DNA of 64,000 nt. Origin: MFZZ01 sp964582715. GTDB taxonomy: Bacteria; Patescibacteriota; Microgenomatia; UBA1406; GWC2-37-13. The notes under the pieces are model-generated. The model saw only the letters and a list, made by a program, of their open reading frames with translations. It had not been told where the DNA came from and did not search any database. The DNA is taken from positions 124,001 through 188,000 of the forward strand of contig CAZOSM010000003.1 in the NCBI GenBank assembly GCA_964582715.1, in the 5' to 3' direction. Shown here one piece after another: positions 49,301 to 53,900 of the stretch; the first letter of the stretch is position 1; the number at the start of each line of letters is the position of its first letter. Position numbers and translations under genes: made by a program.

Positions 49301-50904
49301 TAAGTATTGCAAATGATTTGGTATTTACGAACCAGACTGCAGCAAACATCATCTCAGATGGCCCACTTACTATTCAATCGGGTGAGGCATTTGAGAATCT
49401 AGACCTGGTATTGAAGCCTTCAGGTTCGGGTTCTGTAATAATCGATGATGGCAATAATCTTGAACTGTATTCAGCACAAAACTTAATATTTGACGCAGAT
49501 GATGGTGCAGACTCATACATTACTCACGATGCAACTAATGATAGATTACGACTGTATATTGACGGAGATGAAAAGTTCCGCTTCGATACAGGAGGTAATC
49601 ACAGTGATGGGACCATTACAACAACTGCATATGACTTGGCAGAAACTTACCCAACAGAAGATGAAACACTTGAAGCAGGAGATGTTGTTGTAATAGCCGG
49701 AGGTAATGAAGAATCTGGCGCAAATTATTTAGTCAATAAGTCAGAAGCTTCTACAAAAGACAAAGTACTTGGTGTAGTTTCAACAAAACCTGGATTCCAG
49801 TTGGGTGGTAGCAGCTTCTATACCGATTTCTGTTCCATGGTAAATAATGGATCAGAAGAACTTGCTCGAAAGCAGGAAATAAAGAAATCTATCGAGCAAC
49901 AAGAGTTACTCCAGGAAGGGTATGATAGCTCTGACTCTATTGCAACCGGAAGTGCAACACTCAGTAGTTCAACAAGAAAAGCTATTGAAGAAACAGTCGA
50001 TGATAAGATCCGCTCATGTAAAGCACTCAAGCAGGTACCTATTGCTCTTTCCGGTCGTGTTCCTGTAAAGGTAGATCTTTCAAAGGGTGATATTAAAACT
50101 GGTGACTTACTTGCTGTTTCTACCAAAGAGCCTGGGAAAGCAACAAAAGCAACAGAAAGTGGTTGGGTTATTGGACGTGCACTTGAAGATTCAAAGACTA
50201 ATAAAGAAACAGTTATGATGTTTGTAGACCTCGTCTGGTACACCGGAAAAGAACTTGCTCAGCAAGTAGATCTCAGTACTGTTGAGAATGGCACAATTGA
50301 TGTTGAAGCTGCACTTGATGGTGTGTTTGATATAGAAAAAGTAGATGGTGAATTTAAGACTTCTGTATTCGGCGATCTCAGCATACTTGGTGATGCAACA
50401 GCAAATAACATATCTTCACTGGGTGAAATCACAGCAGGACTTGTACAGATTGATGGTAAGAATAACTCAATTAATGTACTTGGTGGTAAGACATTAAAGC
50501 TCCAGGATGGTATAGGAGCTGGGGACATTGATATCTTTGATGGTAAGCTTGTTATGACTTCAGAAGGCACTCTTATCGCAGAAGGTGAGCTCCGAGCAGA
50601 AAAGGTAGTTGCAGAAGAATTTGCAGTGCTCGGGGAAAAAACAATTAATAAAAAGACTTCTACTTCATCTGCACAACTAGATGCAACCATAGGTGAAGGA
50701 TTTATTAAAGCTGGTTCTACTGCAGTTTCAATTCCAAACACACATGTAACTCCTGGAGCAAAGATATTCGTTACTGCAAACACAGATACAGATGGCCAAG
50801 GATTAGTAGTAAGTGAAAAGACAAATGGTTCCTTCAAAGTATCTATCAAAAATAAACTGCTCAAGGACGTGAAGTTTGACTACTGGATTGTAAAGGTCGA
50901 GTAA
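25330..50904 (+). CDS. giant modular surface protein, 8,524 aa
   Basis: One uninterrupted frame of 25.6 kb. The N-terminus is a basic cytoplasmic tail (1-33), a membrane helix (about 34-52) and an extracellular remainder, so a type II anchored fibre. Recurring modules are: VGIGTTxPxYxLDVxG segments (as in tail fibres), a GDVTGTYNNLQ...DEDGRITSA...FENPL module of about 250 residues per super-repeat (15 DEDGR copies by my count), GCxxxQVLxWNxxxWxC cysteine pairs (14), NYTDSLxLTDSQTxTASLDAL arrays, and WRDSN...IFAIYDNGSPVFKVSQ modules. The C-terminal part (about 8100 onward) begins YDLAETYPTEDE, contains VPVKVDLSKGDIKTGDLL and IGRALED, and ends with DVKFDYWIVKVE. It probably forms a long cell-surface fibre or coat. 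Binding target and function are unknown. Start could also be the ATG at 25336. Confidence 0.93.
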   Translation: MYMFKIVNKVVATVSSIKDTKLRRASAPMWKLKYPIIGFISAVILFLTIVALKDYIKTVNAFREKKTPTPTFTFKDEDNKGFPLPDEEDLAKMLNEFGDVKAAIDASIIFNYQSTFVAPVTFEENITAPNVVYEITAGEGITISGDPQNPVISADIPAAPDAGVASIGDLTGDIDLAAGTNISLSIEGNTITINNTASIPSATSQLSEAEVEAFIFDGDNTGVLSSGTLALGSLSYTGTIPSSVVQGSYTGITEIGPLTNLTVAGSITAGSSSVVLTTGAGFIDADAIGLATGGGLEAVGNELSLMTTCSSGQVLKWNGSAWTCASDSGASAVVDVWQDGVDIGSDVDTVNFVNEFTITVSGAGTRADIDIKDDALDFTELADILTLDANTSIRTDSTEVMYFETSSGYIGINNTNPGYTLDVNGDLNITGSLYVNGESISDFTGSGLTLSGGALSVNLYGSSVGTTGSSSGLQFTGSQLALLQGCSNNEVLAWDNFNDVWRCTSVSGVGAGTITGVGNISSGEAFTTGTPGSELYFATGGFLGFGPNEGRIVFTDDGIDEITFLSSNVGFGTTNPTAALTVGSGNNFTVDANGLVFIGNLVGVTNPGNVLVVDGENIVRSLSTSDWDTNATDDLTIATNFGGDITGIYSNLQLGIGVVGSTELASSGVTAGSYGSATSVPVLTIDEDGRVTVASTAPLAFEDPLTFENGLTRTDNNIALGGSITNSTRLNIGNTEVVYIAYPSGDVGIGTVTPSYKLDVNGDIGLSGDLYINNVGLGSTGGAVLVGVDVSSFDNSASSTVQAVLADLDQAIGNRLYTDALILTDGQSVRDSLEALNLAIGSTTYSGTTYITSGESITESLQAIDAQLETLTGGVGGSITQVGNISGGEAFTNSVPGSGLIFADTGFLGLHSLAGRIIFEDETLDQIRFADANVGIGTTNATSLFTVGSGNQFSIDANGLVTLGNLVGVTNPGTVLVVDSNGVIRSLDTSNWDTNQTDDLTIATNFGGDVTGIYSNLQLGTGVVGANELAASGVTAGTYGLAVGGTTGIYPIITIDEDGRITSASTSVFSFENPLTFSNGLTRSTDSIQLGGEILTNTRFNIGNTEAFFISAATGNVGIGNTNPQYKLDVGGLVNALGFRTGNETVTDFTGVGLTINGGALSLNLLADENIGGGSTASYSGLEFVSGRLSLLQGCGDGQILKWNNSANTWMCSSDSGATSAIINVEENGTPIGTDVDTLNFLTDFDLTDSGSQIDIAIADDALNFTELSDTLVLDDATSIDLYSGSTSESLRIFNSNTSQEVLYLGSNGLVGIGTTDPAYNLDVGGSFNTVTLFIGGTQVTASADNLNLLTGLTTPLLTELTQFGGDITGTFNNLQIGATTIGATELASTGVNAGSYGTVGGTAAYFPVLTIDEDGRITSANTAVFTLNFENPLTFGNGLTRSGNTINLGGSLNGDTRIYIGDTDVLFFDFATGNVGIGNTDPQYKLDVEGTLRASGIRLNEETITDFTGTGLTLTGGVLTIDIGSTQMGVGASASYSGLEFVGNRLALLQGCTDGQLLMWNETTSTWECTSPGSGTGGLGDITAVNAGVGLTGGGTSGAVTLDLNIATSAGINSTASFSGLEVDADGLRLLSGCSNDQILSWNGSAWVCSDITGIGGAGDITQVGNITSGGAFTSGAPGSEFYFADTGFLGLGVADGRIVFDSDTTDQIRMLGANIGIGTTNATALFTVGSGNQFTIDSTGQVTLGNLPTAGSDLGSVLTVNGSGLIQSLSTADWDKNETDDLTITTNFGGDVTGQFDNLQLGTGVVGATELASTGVTAGTYGAGVGGTTGFYPILAIDEDGRITSASTAVFNFENPLSFGTALSRSGNTVDVNVGNGITTNGSNQLTVNLATGGTTTTTSSVSGLEATATGLRMLGGCLNSEVLAWNGTAWECTSISGIGAIGGGGTENYIPIWSDENTLISSAIYQNGSNIGIGRTDAQYALDVAGGLRVGGTAVFNTVPTISNNDIVLTINNGVLSQIDSSNWDTNETDDLTIATIFGGDVTGTYNNIQIGATTIGATELASSGVTAGTYGAGVGGTTGFYPIITVDEDGRITSASTSVFNFENPLSFGIGLTRIGNTVDVGLGVGLTGSLNDISINLATGGTTTTTSSVSGLEATATGLRMLGGCSNNEVLAWNGSTWNCTSISGIGAIDGGGTANYIPLWSDDNTLISSNIIQTGSNIGIGTTNAASLFTVGGGNQFAVDGSGNIATSGNVTLTGLSAGTDLNTVLMIDGSNMVRTLSTASWDKDATDDLTISTNFSGDVIGTYNNLQLGTGVVGSTELASSGVSAGTYGSVGGTAAYFPVLTIDEDGRITSANTAVFALNFEDPLTFENGLTRDGDTVTLGGVLTEDTRINIGNTEVIFFDYETGRVGIGTTNPLQRFQINEGSSAFTVTAGGSVGIGTTSPVYALDVTGGLRVGGTAVLNTVPSISDNDVVLTINGGVISQLNTTNWDKNSTDDLTLSTVFGGDITGTYDNLQIGATTIGATELVSTGVNAGSYGGVGGTGAFIPVLTVDEDGRITSASTAFFNLPPSENPLTFGNGLTRTGDNIELGGSLNQDTRFFSGGNEILFMDTDGRVGIGTTSASYTLDVAGNIRAGTELYIGSIGLGSTGGAGLVGFNNNSVSNSTATTVQRALVDFDLAIGNRTYSNDYVVTDGQSLTASINAIDSVFGDRNYTDSLILTDTQTMTASLDALNVAIGNRDYTNTANYILTTDAQTITASLEALNIGIGNRDYTTGTGYFLTDAQTITASLEAINTGVGDRNYTDSLVLTDSQTVTSSLDALNVSIGNRTYTSGYNIGNTTSITAALDGLDLAVGSRTYTEDNYVTDDESITESVDALDQQLYDVATGANGLWRDSTPGVAGGITYLNDITANVAIGGTGTNAPFYFDADGGLNIGLTSATAFTVGNGSDTLFTVNTALGAGSDLFSIDLPASAAVDNIFAIYDNGSPVFRVSQNQIESAVPHTFTAAGDVSIAYDLLFTNQTAANIKSNGPLLIQAGENFESNNLTLQTYNSGNVIIDNVDNGTIATFSGATGYVGIGTASPSDKLAVAGGVLIGSNYADLGTTAPADGLLVEGNVGIGTTAPETALDVNGTVQATGFRVNDETVTDFTGIGLTISGGTLQVDTLSSAVGTGSTGSFSGLEFVNNQLTLIQGCSNAQVLKWNDSSSRWECSNDTGATSAIINVEENGTPIGTDVDTLNFTSDFDLTESGGGNTIDIAIADDVLNFTELSDNLVLDASTGINLYSGSQSESLRVFNSNTGAEALFIAGNGQVGIGTTSPGYNLDIGGSLNTTNLFLAGALVSSSASELNILDGATITATNLNQLTGVTNPVLHEGTSFSGDVTGTYNNLQIGATTVGATELASTGVSAGSYGSVGGTAAYFPVLTIDEDGRITSANTAVFALNFEDPLTFENGLTRSGDTVRLGGELTQDTRINIGATEAIFIDSETGRIGFGTTSPAADIHIKNKLVDNNVLRVEGGFNSTLLNLYQSAGTGISFLYIGGSGSTDANIGLAGISSSDSFIKGDLVIGATSPTAGMTLDVAGNIRAGTDVYIGNVAVGSTGGAGLVGFNNNSVSNSTAVSVQRALVDFDLAIGNRTYTNDYVVSDNQTVTASINAIDSAFGNRNYTDSLVLTDSQTVTASLDALNVAIGNRDYTTSANYLLTDAQTITESLEALNLGIGNRDYTASNILIDGQTITSSLDLLNIAIGGTAYTSTNYVTAGSDIETAISDLDAQLGSLGASSIGGGGTANYIPVWTDENTLGYSTIYMNGANVGIGRTDALYALDVNGGLRVGGTAVFNTVPTISNNDVLLTVNNGVLSQIDSSNWDTNETDDLTIATNFGGDVNGTYNNLQIGATTIGATELASSGVTAGTYGASVGTTSGFYPILTIDEDGRITSASTAVFNFENPLTFSNGLTRTSNSVTLGGALTTDTRIYDGSYEYLFFETGNGAIGIGMTNPTYKLDVNGGLRVGGTAVFNTVPSTTDNDVVLTVNGGVLSEIDSSNWDKNETDDLTIATNFGGDVTGTYNNLQLGTGVVGATELASSGVTAGTYGAGVGNTTGFYPIITVDEDGRITSASTSVFAYENPLAFNNGLTRTSNSVTLGGLINTNTRFYDLSNEYLFFDTTDGNIGIGDTNPDFKLDVNGVIQAASGFRTNGETVTDFTGTGLTLSGGVLTLDLGTTQMGTGSSASFSGLEFVGNRLALLQGCAGGELLMWNDGTSQWECTAPGSGTGGIGDITSVTAGDGLAGGGSSGDVTLDINLATANGTGITASYSGLEVDGNGLRMLTGCATGQVLSWNGSAWECTTVGGTGGIGDITTVGNITNGDAFTSGTPGSNLFIANSGWIGLGSNAGRIVWSDDTTDEISILSANVGIGKTNPGYTLDVGGSLNTTNLFLSGALVTANASNINLLTGVTNPLLTTATTFSGDVTGTYNNLQIGATTIGATELASSGVTAGTYGAGVGGTTGFYPILTIDEDGRITSASTAVFNFENPLSFTTALSRSGNNISVNLGNGITTSGSNELTLNLAVGGTTSTNSSVSGLEVTSAGLRLLGGCNTSEVLAWNGSEWECSNTVDLGGVNGVGQANYIPVWSDDDSLGTSVIYQNSGLIGINTTAPGYHLDVGGSLNTTNLFLAGALVSSSASELNILDGATITATNLNQLTGVTNPVLHTGTTFSGDVTGLYNNLQLGTGVVGSTELASSGVSAGTYGSVGGTAAYFPVLTIDEDGRITSANTAVFALNFEDPLTFSNGLTRTGDTVELGGALTEDTRINIGNTEVIFFDYETGRVGVGTTSPSQVLQVNNGTSAFVVTSGGSVGIGTTSPDQLLHVNGNARIGGNTGGDYVDITSSAQSLAFTQSNAGSGGHSFAFVMPGWSNDYFTFVNGGNHLMRITGTGSVGIGTTSPTANMKLDVAGNIRAGTDVYIGNVAVGSTGGAGLVGFNNNNVSNSTATTVQRALVDFDLAIGNRTYTNDYVVSDSQTVTASINAIDSAFGNRNYTDSLVLTDSQTVTASLDALNVAVGNRNYTDSLILTDSQTLTASLEALNVAIGNLDFTDSLLLTDDSSITTALNTLNVGIGGTAYTSTNFVTAGETINAAISALDSALATAGGDAITAVGNITTGDAFTALVPGSNLFIANSGWIGLGSNAGRIVWSDDTVDEISFLSSNVGIGKTNPGYTLDVGGSLNTTNLFLSGALVTADASNLNLLTGITDPLLTQATNFGGDVTGTYNNLQIGATTIGSTELASSGVTAGTYGAGVGGTTGFYPILTIDEDGRITSASTAVFNFENPLSFGTALSRSGNTVNTNVGNGITTNGSNQLTVNLATGGTTTTTSSVSGFELTAGGLRLLGGCAENEILSWDGDSWDCSTVSGIGGLNGGGTANYIPIWSDENTLTSSTIYMNGSNIGIGRTDASYALDVAGGLRVGGTAVFNTVPTISNNDIVLTINNGVLSQIDSSNWDVNETDDLTIATNFSGDVTGTYNNLQLGTSVVGATELASSGVTAGTYGAGVGNTTGFYPIITVDEDGRITSASTSVFAYENPLTFTTGLTRATNSISINLGNGITTNGSNELTLNLAVGGTTTTSSSVSGLELTSAGLRLLGGCSTSEVLAWNGSEWACTSVSGIGALDGGGTANYIPMWSGDSSLTSSIIYQSGSSVGIGTTDPGYTLDIGGTLNTTNLYLAGAEVTATASEINILDGATITVNNLNQLAGVTNPVLHTGITFDGDVTGFYNNLQLGTSVVGATELASTGVNAGTYGTVGGTAAYFPILTIDEDGRITSANTAVFNLPPSENPLTFGSGLTRTTNNIALGGSLTADTRFFTTGTEVFYMGTNGQIGIGTTSPTANMRLDVAGNIRTSGDVYIGTVGIGTTAGAGAVGFNNAGLTYATSSTVQGAIANLDTRLGIHNAAIGSTAYGSTVYVTSGSPLGTAVGTLDAALNSLAVGNSGVWRDSNGSTAGGTVYVGDSTADVAIGGTGSTSAFFFDVDGGFTANRNGTAVFDLDTTLSTGTDLFSLNLPVGGTGVSNIFAIYDNGSPVFKVSQNQIESAVPHTFTAAGDVSIAYDLLFANETSSNIKSNGPLTIESGEVFENNDLTLRTFGTGDIVAELGDSGSLRLAGTDTSIVFDTNSTTDTDYWMGVVDDGGNDDDDIFAFGDGNTPGSNIFMALTTGGRLGIGTTAPAYTLDVAGNIHAGTELYIGGVGLGATANGASGSELVGVYIGGFSNFTPTAGDLQSVLESIDTALSSAGSGDITAVGNIESGGAFTLSAPGSNLFIADSGWIGIGGTGGRIHWSNDTTDEISFLNANVGIGTTNPSVALDIVGDIRLNGSIEFTDPVSSLLFSNNQTLGNYAIGDTTQLDINDQVTFLGTHTTVPSDFIFGSYDGHGGSFAGMRRVGPYALELGMVFGGWTGSSDMFDVGSGMRIYDGYIQFYTNYDGVTARLDGGDGLYLYGSSGGPAEVRLSNDGEDSFINSNLAVGTSGSVTSGMALDVAGNIRAGTDVYVGSVALGSTAGATKIGFNPSGLSFIGTGNTTVQSALTAVGSYLNIAVGSTDFNSNVYVTDGPLGTAIGTLDSSLNSLAIGASGVWRDSNTSTAGGIVYLGDTTSDLALGGINSTAPFFFDMDGGFTANRNGTAVFDLDTTLSTGTDLFSLNLPVGGTGVSNIFAIYDNGSPVFKVSQNQIESAVPHTFTAAGDVSMAYDLLFSNETSANIKFDGPGTISTVHPSANNNLTLSAANAGVVYVDDSATIAGNLLIGSTYAGLGVTAPVNGLLVEGNFGLGTTAPVYKLDVNGDVRVNSTSDFYVGNVGLNDTGSGVNSGARLVGVYTGGFINIATTSPGSDLQSVLDAIDSVLGTFGSGSGDITAVGNIVTGDAFTSGAPGSNLFIADTGWIGLGANAGRIQWDDETVDTISFLNANVGVGTSTITSGMALDVAGNIRAGTDVYVGSIALGGTAGATKIGFNPAGLSYVGVGNTTVQTAITALDAQLGVHNVAIGSTDFSSNVYVTDGAIGTAIGTLDASLNSVAIGASGVWRDSNTSTAGGIVYLGDTTSDLALGGINSTAPFFFDMDGGFTANRNGTAVFDLDTTLSTGTDLFSLNLPVGGTGVSNIFAIYDNGSPVFKVSQNQIESAVPHTFTAAGDVSMAYDLNFTNTTAANINFSGAATIRTESPSEDLDLTLTAANDGVVFIDDSALISAGSIIGGTYAGAGITAPVNGLLVEGLVGIGTSTPAFALDVNGVIQATSGFRTNGETITDFTGTGLTLSGGALMVDILSAADGTGSTASFSGFEFSGNQLGLLQGCSDGQVLSWVDATNSWTCTAITGLITEEGDITAVGNIGSGEAFTSGAPGSNLFIADTGWVGLGANAGRIQWDNETVDTISFLNANVGVGTSTITSGMALDVAGNIRAGTEFYKGSIALGGTAGAGVLGVNSNTITYSDSATIQGVLEDLDNAIENFGTGSSGVWLATSNYSYLNSGVASYIGNNTVGGANKIDGVYLDDNAFLSFGVDNDFRMLFNGTGFILGDTSNTFLNITDAGTAGNFNFNNNQMYLSGDGHLMIGGTSASAPFSFNPSLGLDLNIGSTAALSLGNGVADIFTFNTNLNSGLDLFKINLPSGTENIGNIFAIYDNESPIFTVSQTGIESAVPHTFSAAGDVSIAYDLALTNQTASLIESYGPLTIASGEVFESLDLTLQTYNGGDVVVNPGTSGNLLVGGGAIIGGTYSGLGITSPVNGLLVEGKVGIGVSSVPGTNTVQIGKLGLVSNFPAIHFNVYNDGSTYKKLDLDDPAFNITLNETIDSLVFGYRNAGTTEWFSMGTAMAISGENGNIGIGRTASSDYRLDIHSNDTTGLLELTGDSITSGTGISISLDGLTTGMGFDLSSTSTGLTSGGLMHLEWNPGGGTEIYATSDLFSIDIGQYGNVDNLFAIYDNGNDVFKVSQSQIESAVPHSFTAAGDVSIANDLVFTNQTAANIISDGPLTIQSGEAFENLDLVLKPSGSGSVIIDDGNNLELYSAQNLIFDADDGADSYITHDATNDRLRLYIDGDEKFRFDTGGNHSDGTITTTAYDLAETYPTEDETLEAGDVVVIAGGNEESGANYLVNKSEASTKDKVLGVVSTKPGFQLGGSSFYTDFCSMVNNGSEELARKQEIKKSIEQQELLQEGYDSSDSIATGSATLSSSTRKAIEETVDDKIRSCKALKQVPIALSGRVPVKVDLSKGDIKTGDLLAVSTKEPGKATKATESGWVIGRALEDSKTNKETVMMFVDLVWYTGKELAQQVDLSTVENGTIDVEAALDGVFDIEKVDGEFKTSVFGDLSILGDATANNISSLGEITAGLVQIDGKNNSINVLGGKTLKLQDGIGAGDIDIFDGKLVMTSEGTLIAEGELRAEKVVAEEFAVLGEKTINKKTSTSSAQLDATIGEGFIKAGSTAVSIPNTHVTPGAKIFVTANTDTDGQGLVVSEKTNGSFKVSIKNKLLKDVKFDYWIVKVE
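33355..34000 (+). repeat. tandem array of about 28-residue units inside the giant gene (copy 1)
   Basis: Seven or so imperfect units of the pattern GNRxYTDSLxLTDSQTxTASLDALNxAI, about 84 nt each, directly after a LDVAGNIRAGT block. Arrays of the same kind recur at 36205-36670 and 40310-40770. Confidence 0.75.
36205..36670 (+). repeat. tandem array of about 28-residue units inside the giant gene (copy 2)
   Basis: Five units of the GNRxYTDSL...TASLDAL pattern, again preceded by a LDVAGNIRAGTDVYIGNVAVG block; closely related to copies 1 and 3. Confidence 0.75.
40310..40770 (+). repeat. tandem array of about 28-residue units inside the giant gene (copy 3)
   Basis: Five units very close to copy 2, including the NRNYTDSLVLTDSQTVTASL unit and the following CPR-type AITAVGNI block. 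Confidence 0.75.
45214..45549 (+). repeat. exact 336-bp direct repeat, first copy
   Basis: Identical, base for base by eye, to 46549-46884 (offset 1,335 bp, a multiple of three, so the frame is kept). It encodes the TAGGIVYLGDTTSDLALGG to AAGDVSMAYDL segment. A diverged relative lies at about 43290-43650. Confidence 0.85.
46549..46884 (+). repeat. exact 336-bp direct repeat, second copy
   Basis: Second copy of the repeat at 45214-45549. Identity ends abruptly after the YDL codons, where the copies continue with different modules. Confidence 0.85.
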
Positions 50905-50917
50905 TTATTCGTATTGT
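50888..50917 (+). promoter_or_regulatory. possible promoter of the first LamG gene
   Basis: TTGTAA at 50888-50893 and TATTGT at 50912-50917 with 18 nt between, 8 nt before the ATG at 50926. The -35 half lies within the last codons of the giant gene. Confidence 0.4.
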
Positions 50918-50925
50918 ACATATCT

Positions 50926-53900
50926 ATGTTATTGTTTTGGAAAAAAAGAAACTATACACCACTTAAAATAGCGGTCAGACATAAGACTCATTACCCTTCA
51001 TTTAAATCTTTCATTTATGATGCGACAATTCAAAAATGGAAATTATTATTCAAAAAACCATTTAAGTTCACACTTAGAACGTGGTTGATCGTTGTTTCTA
51101 CATTATTTATTTCTGGCATTGGAATCATTTATTTAATTCGGAACTCAGATTCAGCTTCAGCAAACTGGGCAGACAATGAATTTACTTATCGTGTCCGCAT
51201 CCCTATAACGTATTCAGGAAGCCAGAAATTAACTGAATACCAAGTTCTCGTAGAAGGTATAGATACTGCTGCACTTATCACAGCAGGAAAGATGCAAAGT
51301 GACTGTGATGATATGAGATTTTATGCTGAAAATGGCACAAAATTAGATTTTACAAGGCTACCTGCAACCTGCAATACAACTGATACAAAAGTGTGGGTAA
51401 AAACAGATACCATCAATGCATCTGATACGAATATTTATTTCTACTATGGCAATGCATCGGCACAAGGTGAATCTGATATTGATAAAACATTTCGATATAA
51501 AGAAGAAAAAACAGTTGCTTATATTCTTCAAAGTTCGGTTGACAGTTTGGATGTTATATCTTTAACAGATAATAATTCCATTACTCATAATGGAACAACT
51601 GTAAATCTTAATTTAGGAGAAACAGCAATGTCTCCATTTACAGAGAGTCAATTTAGCCCTATCTCAGCAAAAGGTCTTTTCCATGCTGATGATGATAGCG
51701 ATAACACCGATATGATAGTCCCCATTTCATGGGCAGGTACAGAATTTTATTACTTTTCACGAGGTACTGCGATCACTATGTATACAATAGCTCCTTGGGG
51801 AAATGCAACCGTAACTGCATACAGTAATGGGAGTGCGTTAACAGGATGTAATGGGGTTACAGTATCTACGTCAGGTACGACATTAAGCTGTACAGGAGTA
51901 ACAAGTTCATCTTCGATACGAGTCACCAGCACAGTTCCAATACTTATTTTTACAGAATTAACAAGTACCATTACTGATGCTTATCCGGTGAAGCCAGTTT
52001 CAACGCATCCATGGATTGGGGGCGGTTCAACCACAGTCATATCAAATGGTTCTTCATCACTTGATTGGAGATGGATCGGCAATATTGATTCAAGTGAAAC
52101 AAATCCTGCAAATCTCAGTGCGAATACGTATGACAATTCTTCGGTAACCAGTGACAGCAATTATGGAGGCGGTGGTATTCTGATCAGATCAGCAAACGGT
52201 GTATATTCATATGGCGTTAATCAGTATGGGGATGGTGATGGTAGTGATGGACATATGTTTCAAGATATTACAGAGGTGGGCACCGCATTTGGTTCTGCAC
52301 ATCAGGCAGATTATATTTCTATTTCCTCGACAGTTGCTGCAACTTGTTCAATATATAATGCAGGTTCTAATACACCACTTGGTACTGGTACTGCTGCAAG
52401 TTCTAATACTTCAATTTACGGTCTAGGATTTGGAACTGGAACCACAAATACGTATACATCAGGCGCTTGGTATATGGTTTGCGATGCACCCGTAGTAGCT
52501 CATTGGCAGGATAGTTCAGATACAGAAGAAAATCTCATGCATCATGTGCAGATGAGACAGTTTACCTATCCAACCCCTGTAGTTGGTTCATTTGGTACAG
52601 AGGAGGTAAGTTCCGGGCCAATTGCATACTGGAAATTTGATGAAGGGGGAGGTACATGGGCATATGATTCTGTAGGCGGAAATACAGGGACACTAGGATC
52701 AGGTAATAGTGCACCCACCTGGCAGACAGAAGATAAATGTATATTGGGAACATGTTTATATTTCGATGGGACAAATGATAAGGTCACATTAGGGACCACT
52801 TCTTTTCTCGGTCCGACAGGCGATTTTACAGTTTCTGCATGGGTAAAGACGGTAGCTGGTTCTGAGGAGATGACCAGAATTATATACTCAGGTGGTAGTA
52901 CAGGAAACAATTATTGGCAGTTTAATATACAGTCAAGTGGCGTACTTGCATTTCAGGAAGATGGAGTAAGCATTATAACTGGTACCAAAACTATTCCAAA
53001 GAATACCTGGACACATGTAGCAGTGGTTAAGAGTGGGAATATAGGTAATAACATTTCTTTTTATGTAGATGGTCAACTGGATACTACTGGCGCAACAGGG
53101 ACTGTACTTGCTTCAGGTACCAAGAGTATTGGGATACGTATGGAAGCGACTGGATTAAATGTCTTTAAAGGATATATTGATGAAGTAAAGATATATCCAT
53201 ATGCCCGTACAGCAGATGAAATAAAATCAGATTATATAACAGGTGCATCGGCGTCTGGATCCCAGGCAGTACTTGGAGCTCAGGATGAAAGTTATCTATC
53301 TGATGGTCTAGTTGGATATTGGAAGATGGATGAGATAGGAGTTTCTGGGAGTAATTGGACTGCTATAGATTCAAGTGGAAATGGTAATAATGGAACTGGA
53401 GCAGGAAATGCAAGTGTGGGGTCTACCGCAGCAGGGAAGTTTGCAAATGCTGGGTTTTTTGATGGTAATGGCGATTATATTACTATTCCTAATAGTTCAT
53501 CTCTTAATATAACCGGAAATTCGGTAACAATGGCAGCGTGGATTAAGCCCACAACTCTAAGCGGTAATGACGTAATAATCAGTAAAGGTGTGTTTTCAGG
53601 TAATAAGTCTTACAGACTGATGAGGGTGGGAAGCGTTGCTCATTTAGAAATTACAACAGATACAGGAACTACTACATTACAAAGTAATACAGCTCTTACC
53701 ACTGGTATATGGCAACATGTTGTAGCTGTATATGATGGGTCCAAAGTATCAATTTATATAAATGGGAAGCTAGATAGGAGTAGCCCATTCAGTGGAAACA
53801 TAGTTTCTCATACCGAGAATCTTTGGTTAGGTTGGCGTTCTGGAGCATTAGAATACTTTAATGGGTCTATGGATGAAGTCCGTATTTATAATAGAGCTTT

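Noticed and set aside
26064..50864. Many antisense open frames of 60-260 codons inside the giant gene
   Set aside because: They are shadows of a repetitive Thr/Ser/Gly-rich coding strand, with repeated low-complexity translations and no family motifs or promoters.
25330..50904. CRISPR-like or satellite repeat array
   Set aside because: The repeats are in one reading frame, diverge mainly at the DNA level while keeping protein motifs, and lack uniform short repeats with unique spacers.
50914..50925. TTG start for the first LamG gene
   Set aside because: The preceding bases form a promoter-like -10 box, and the ATG at 50926 begins the tail conserved with the gene at 63063.
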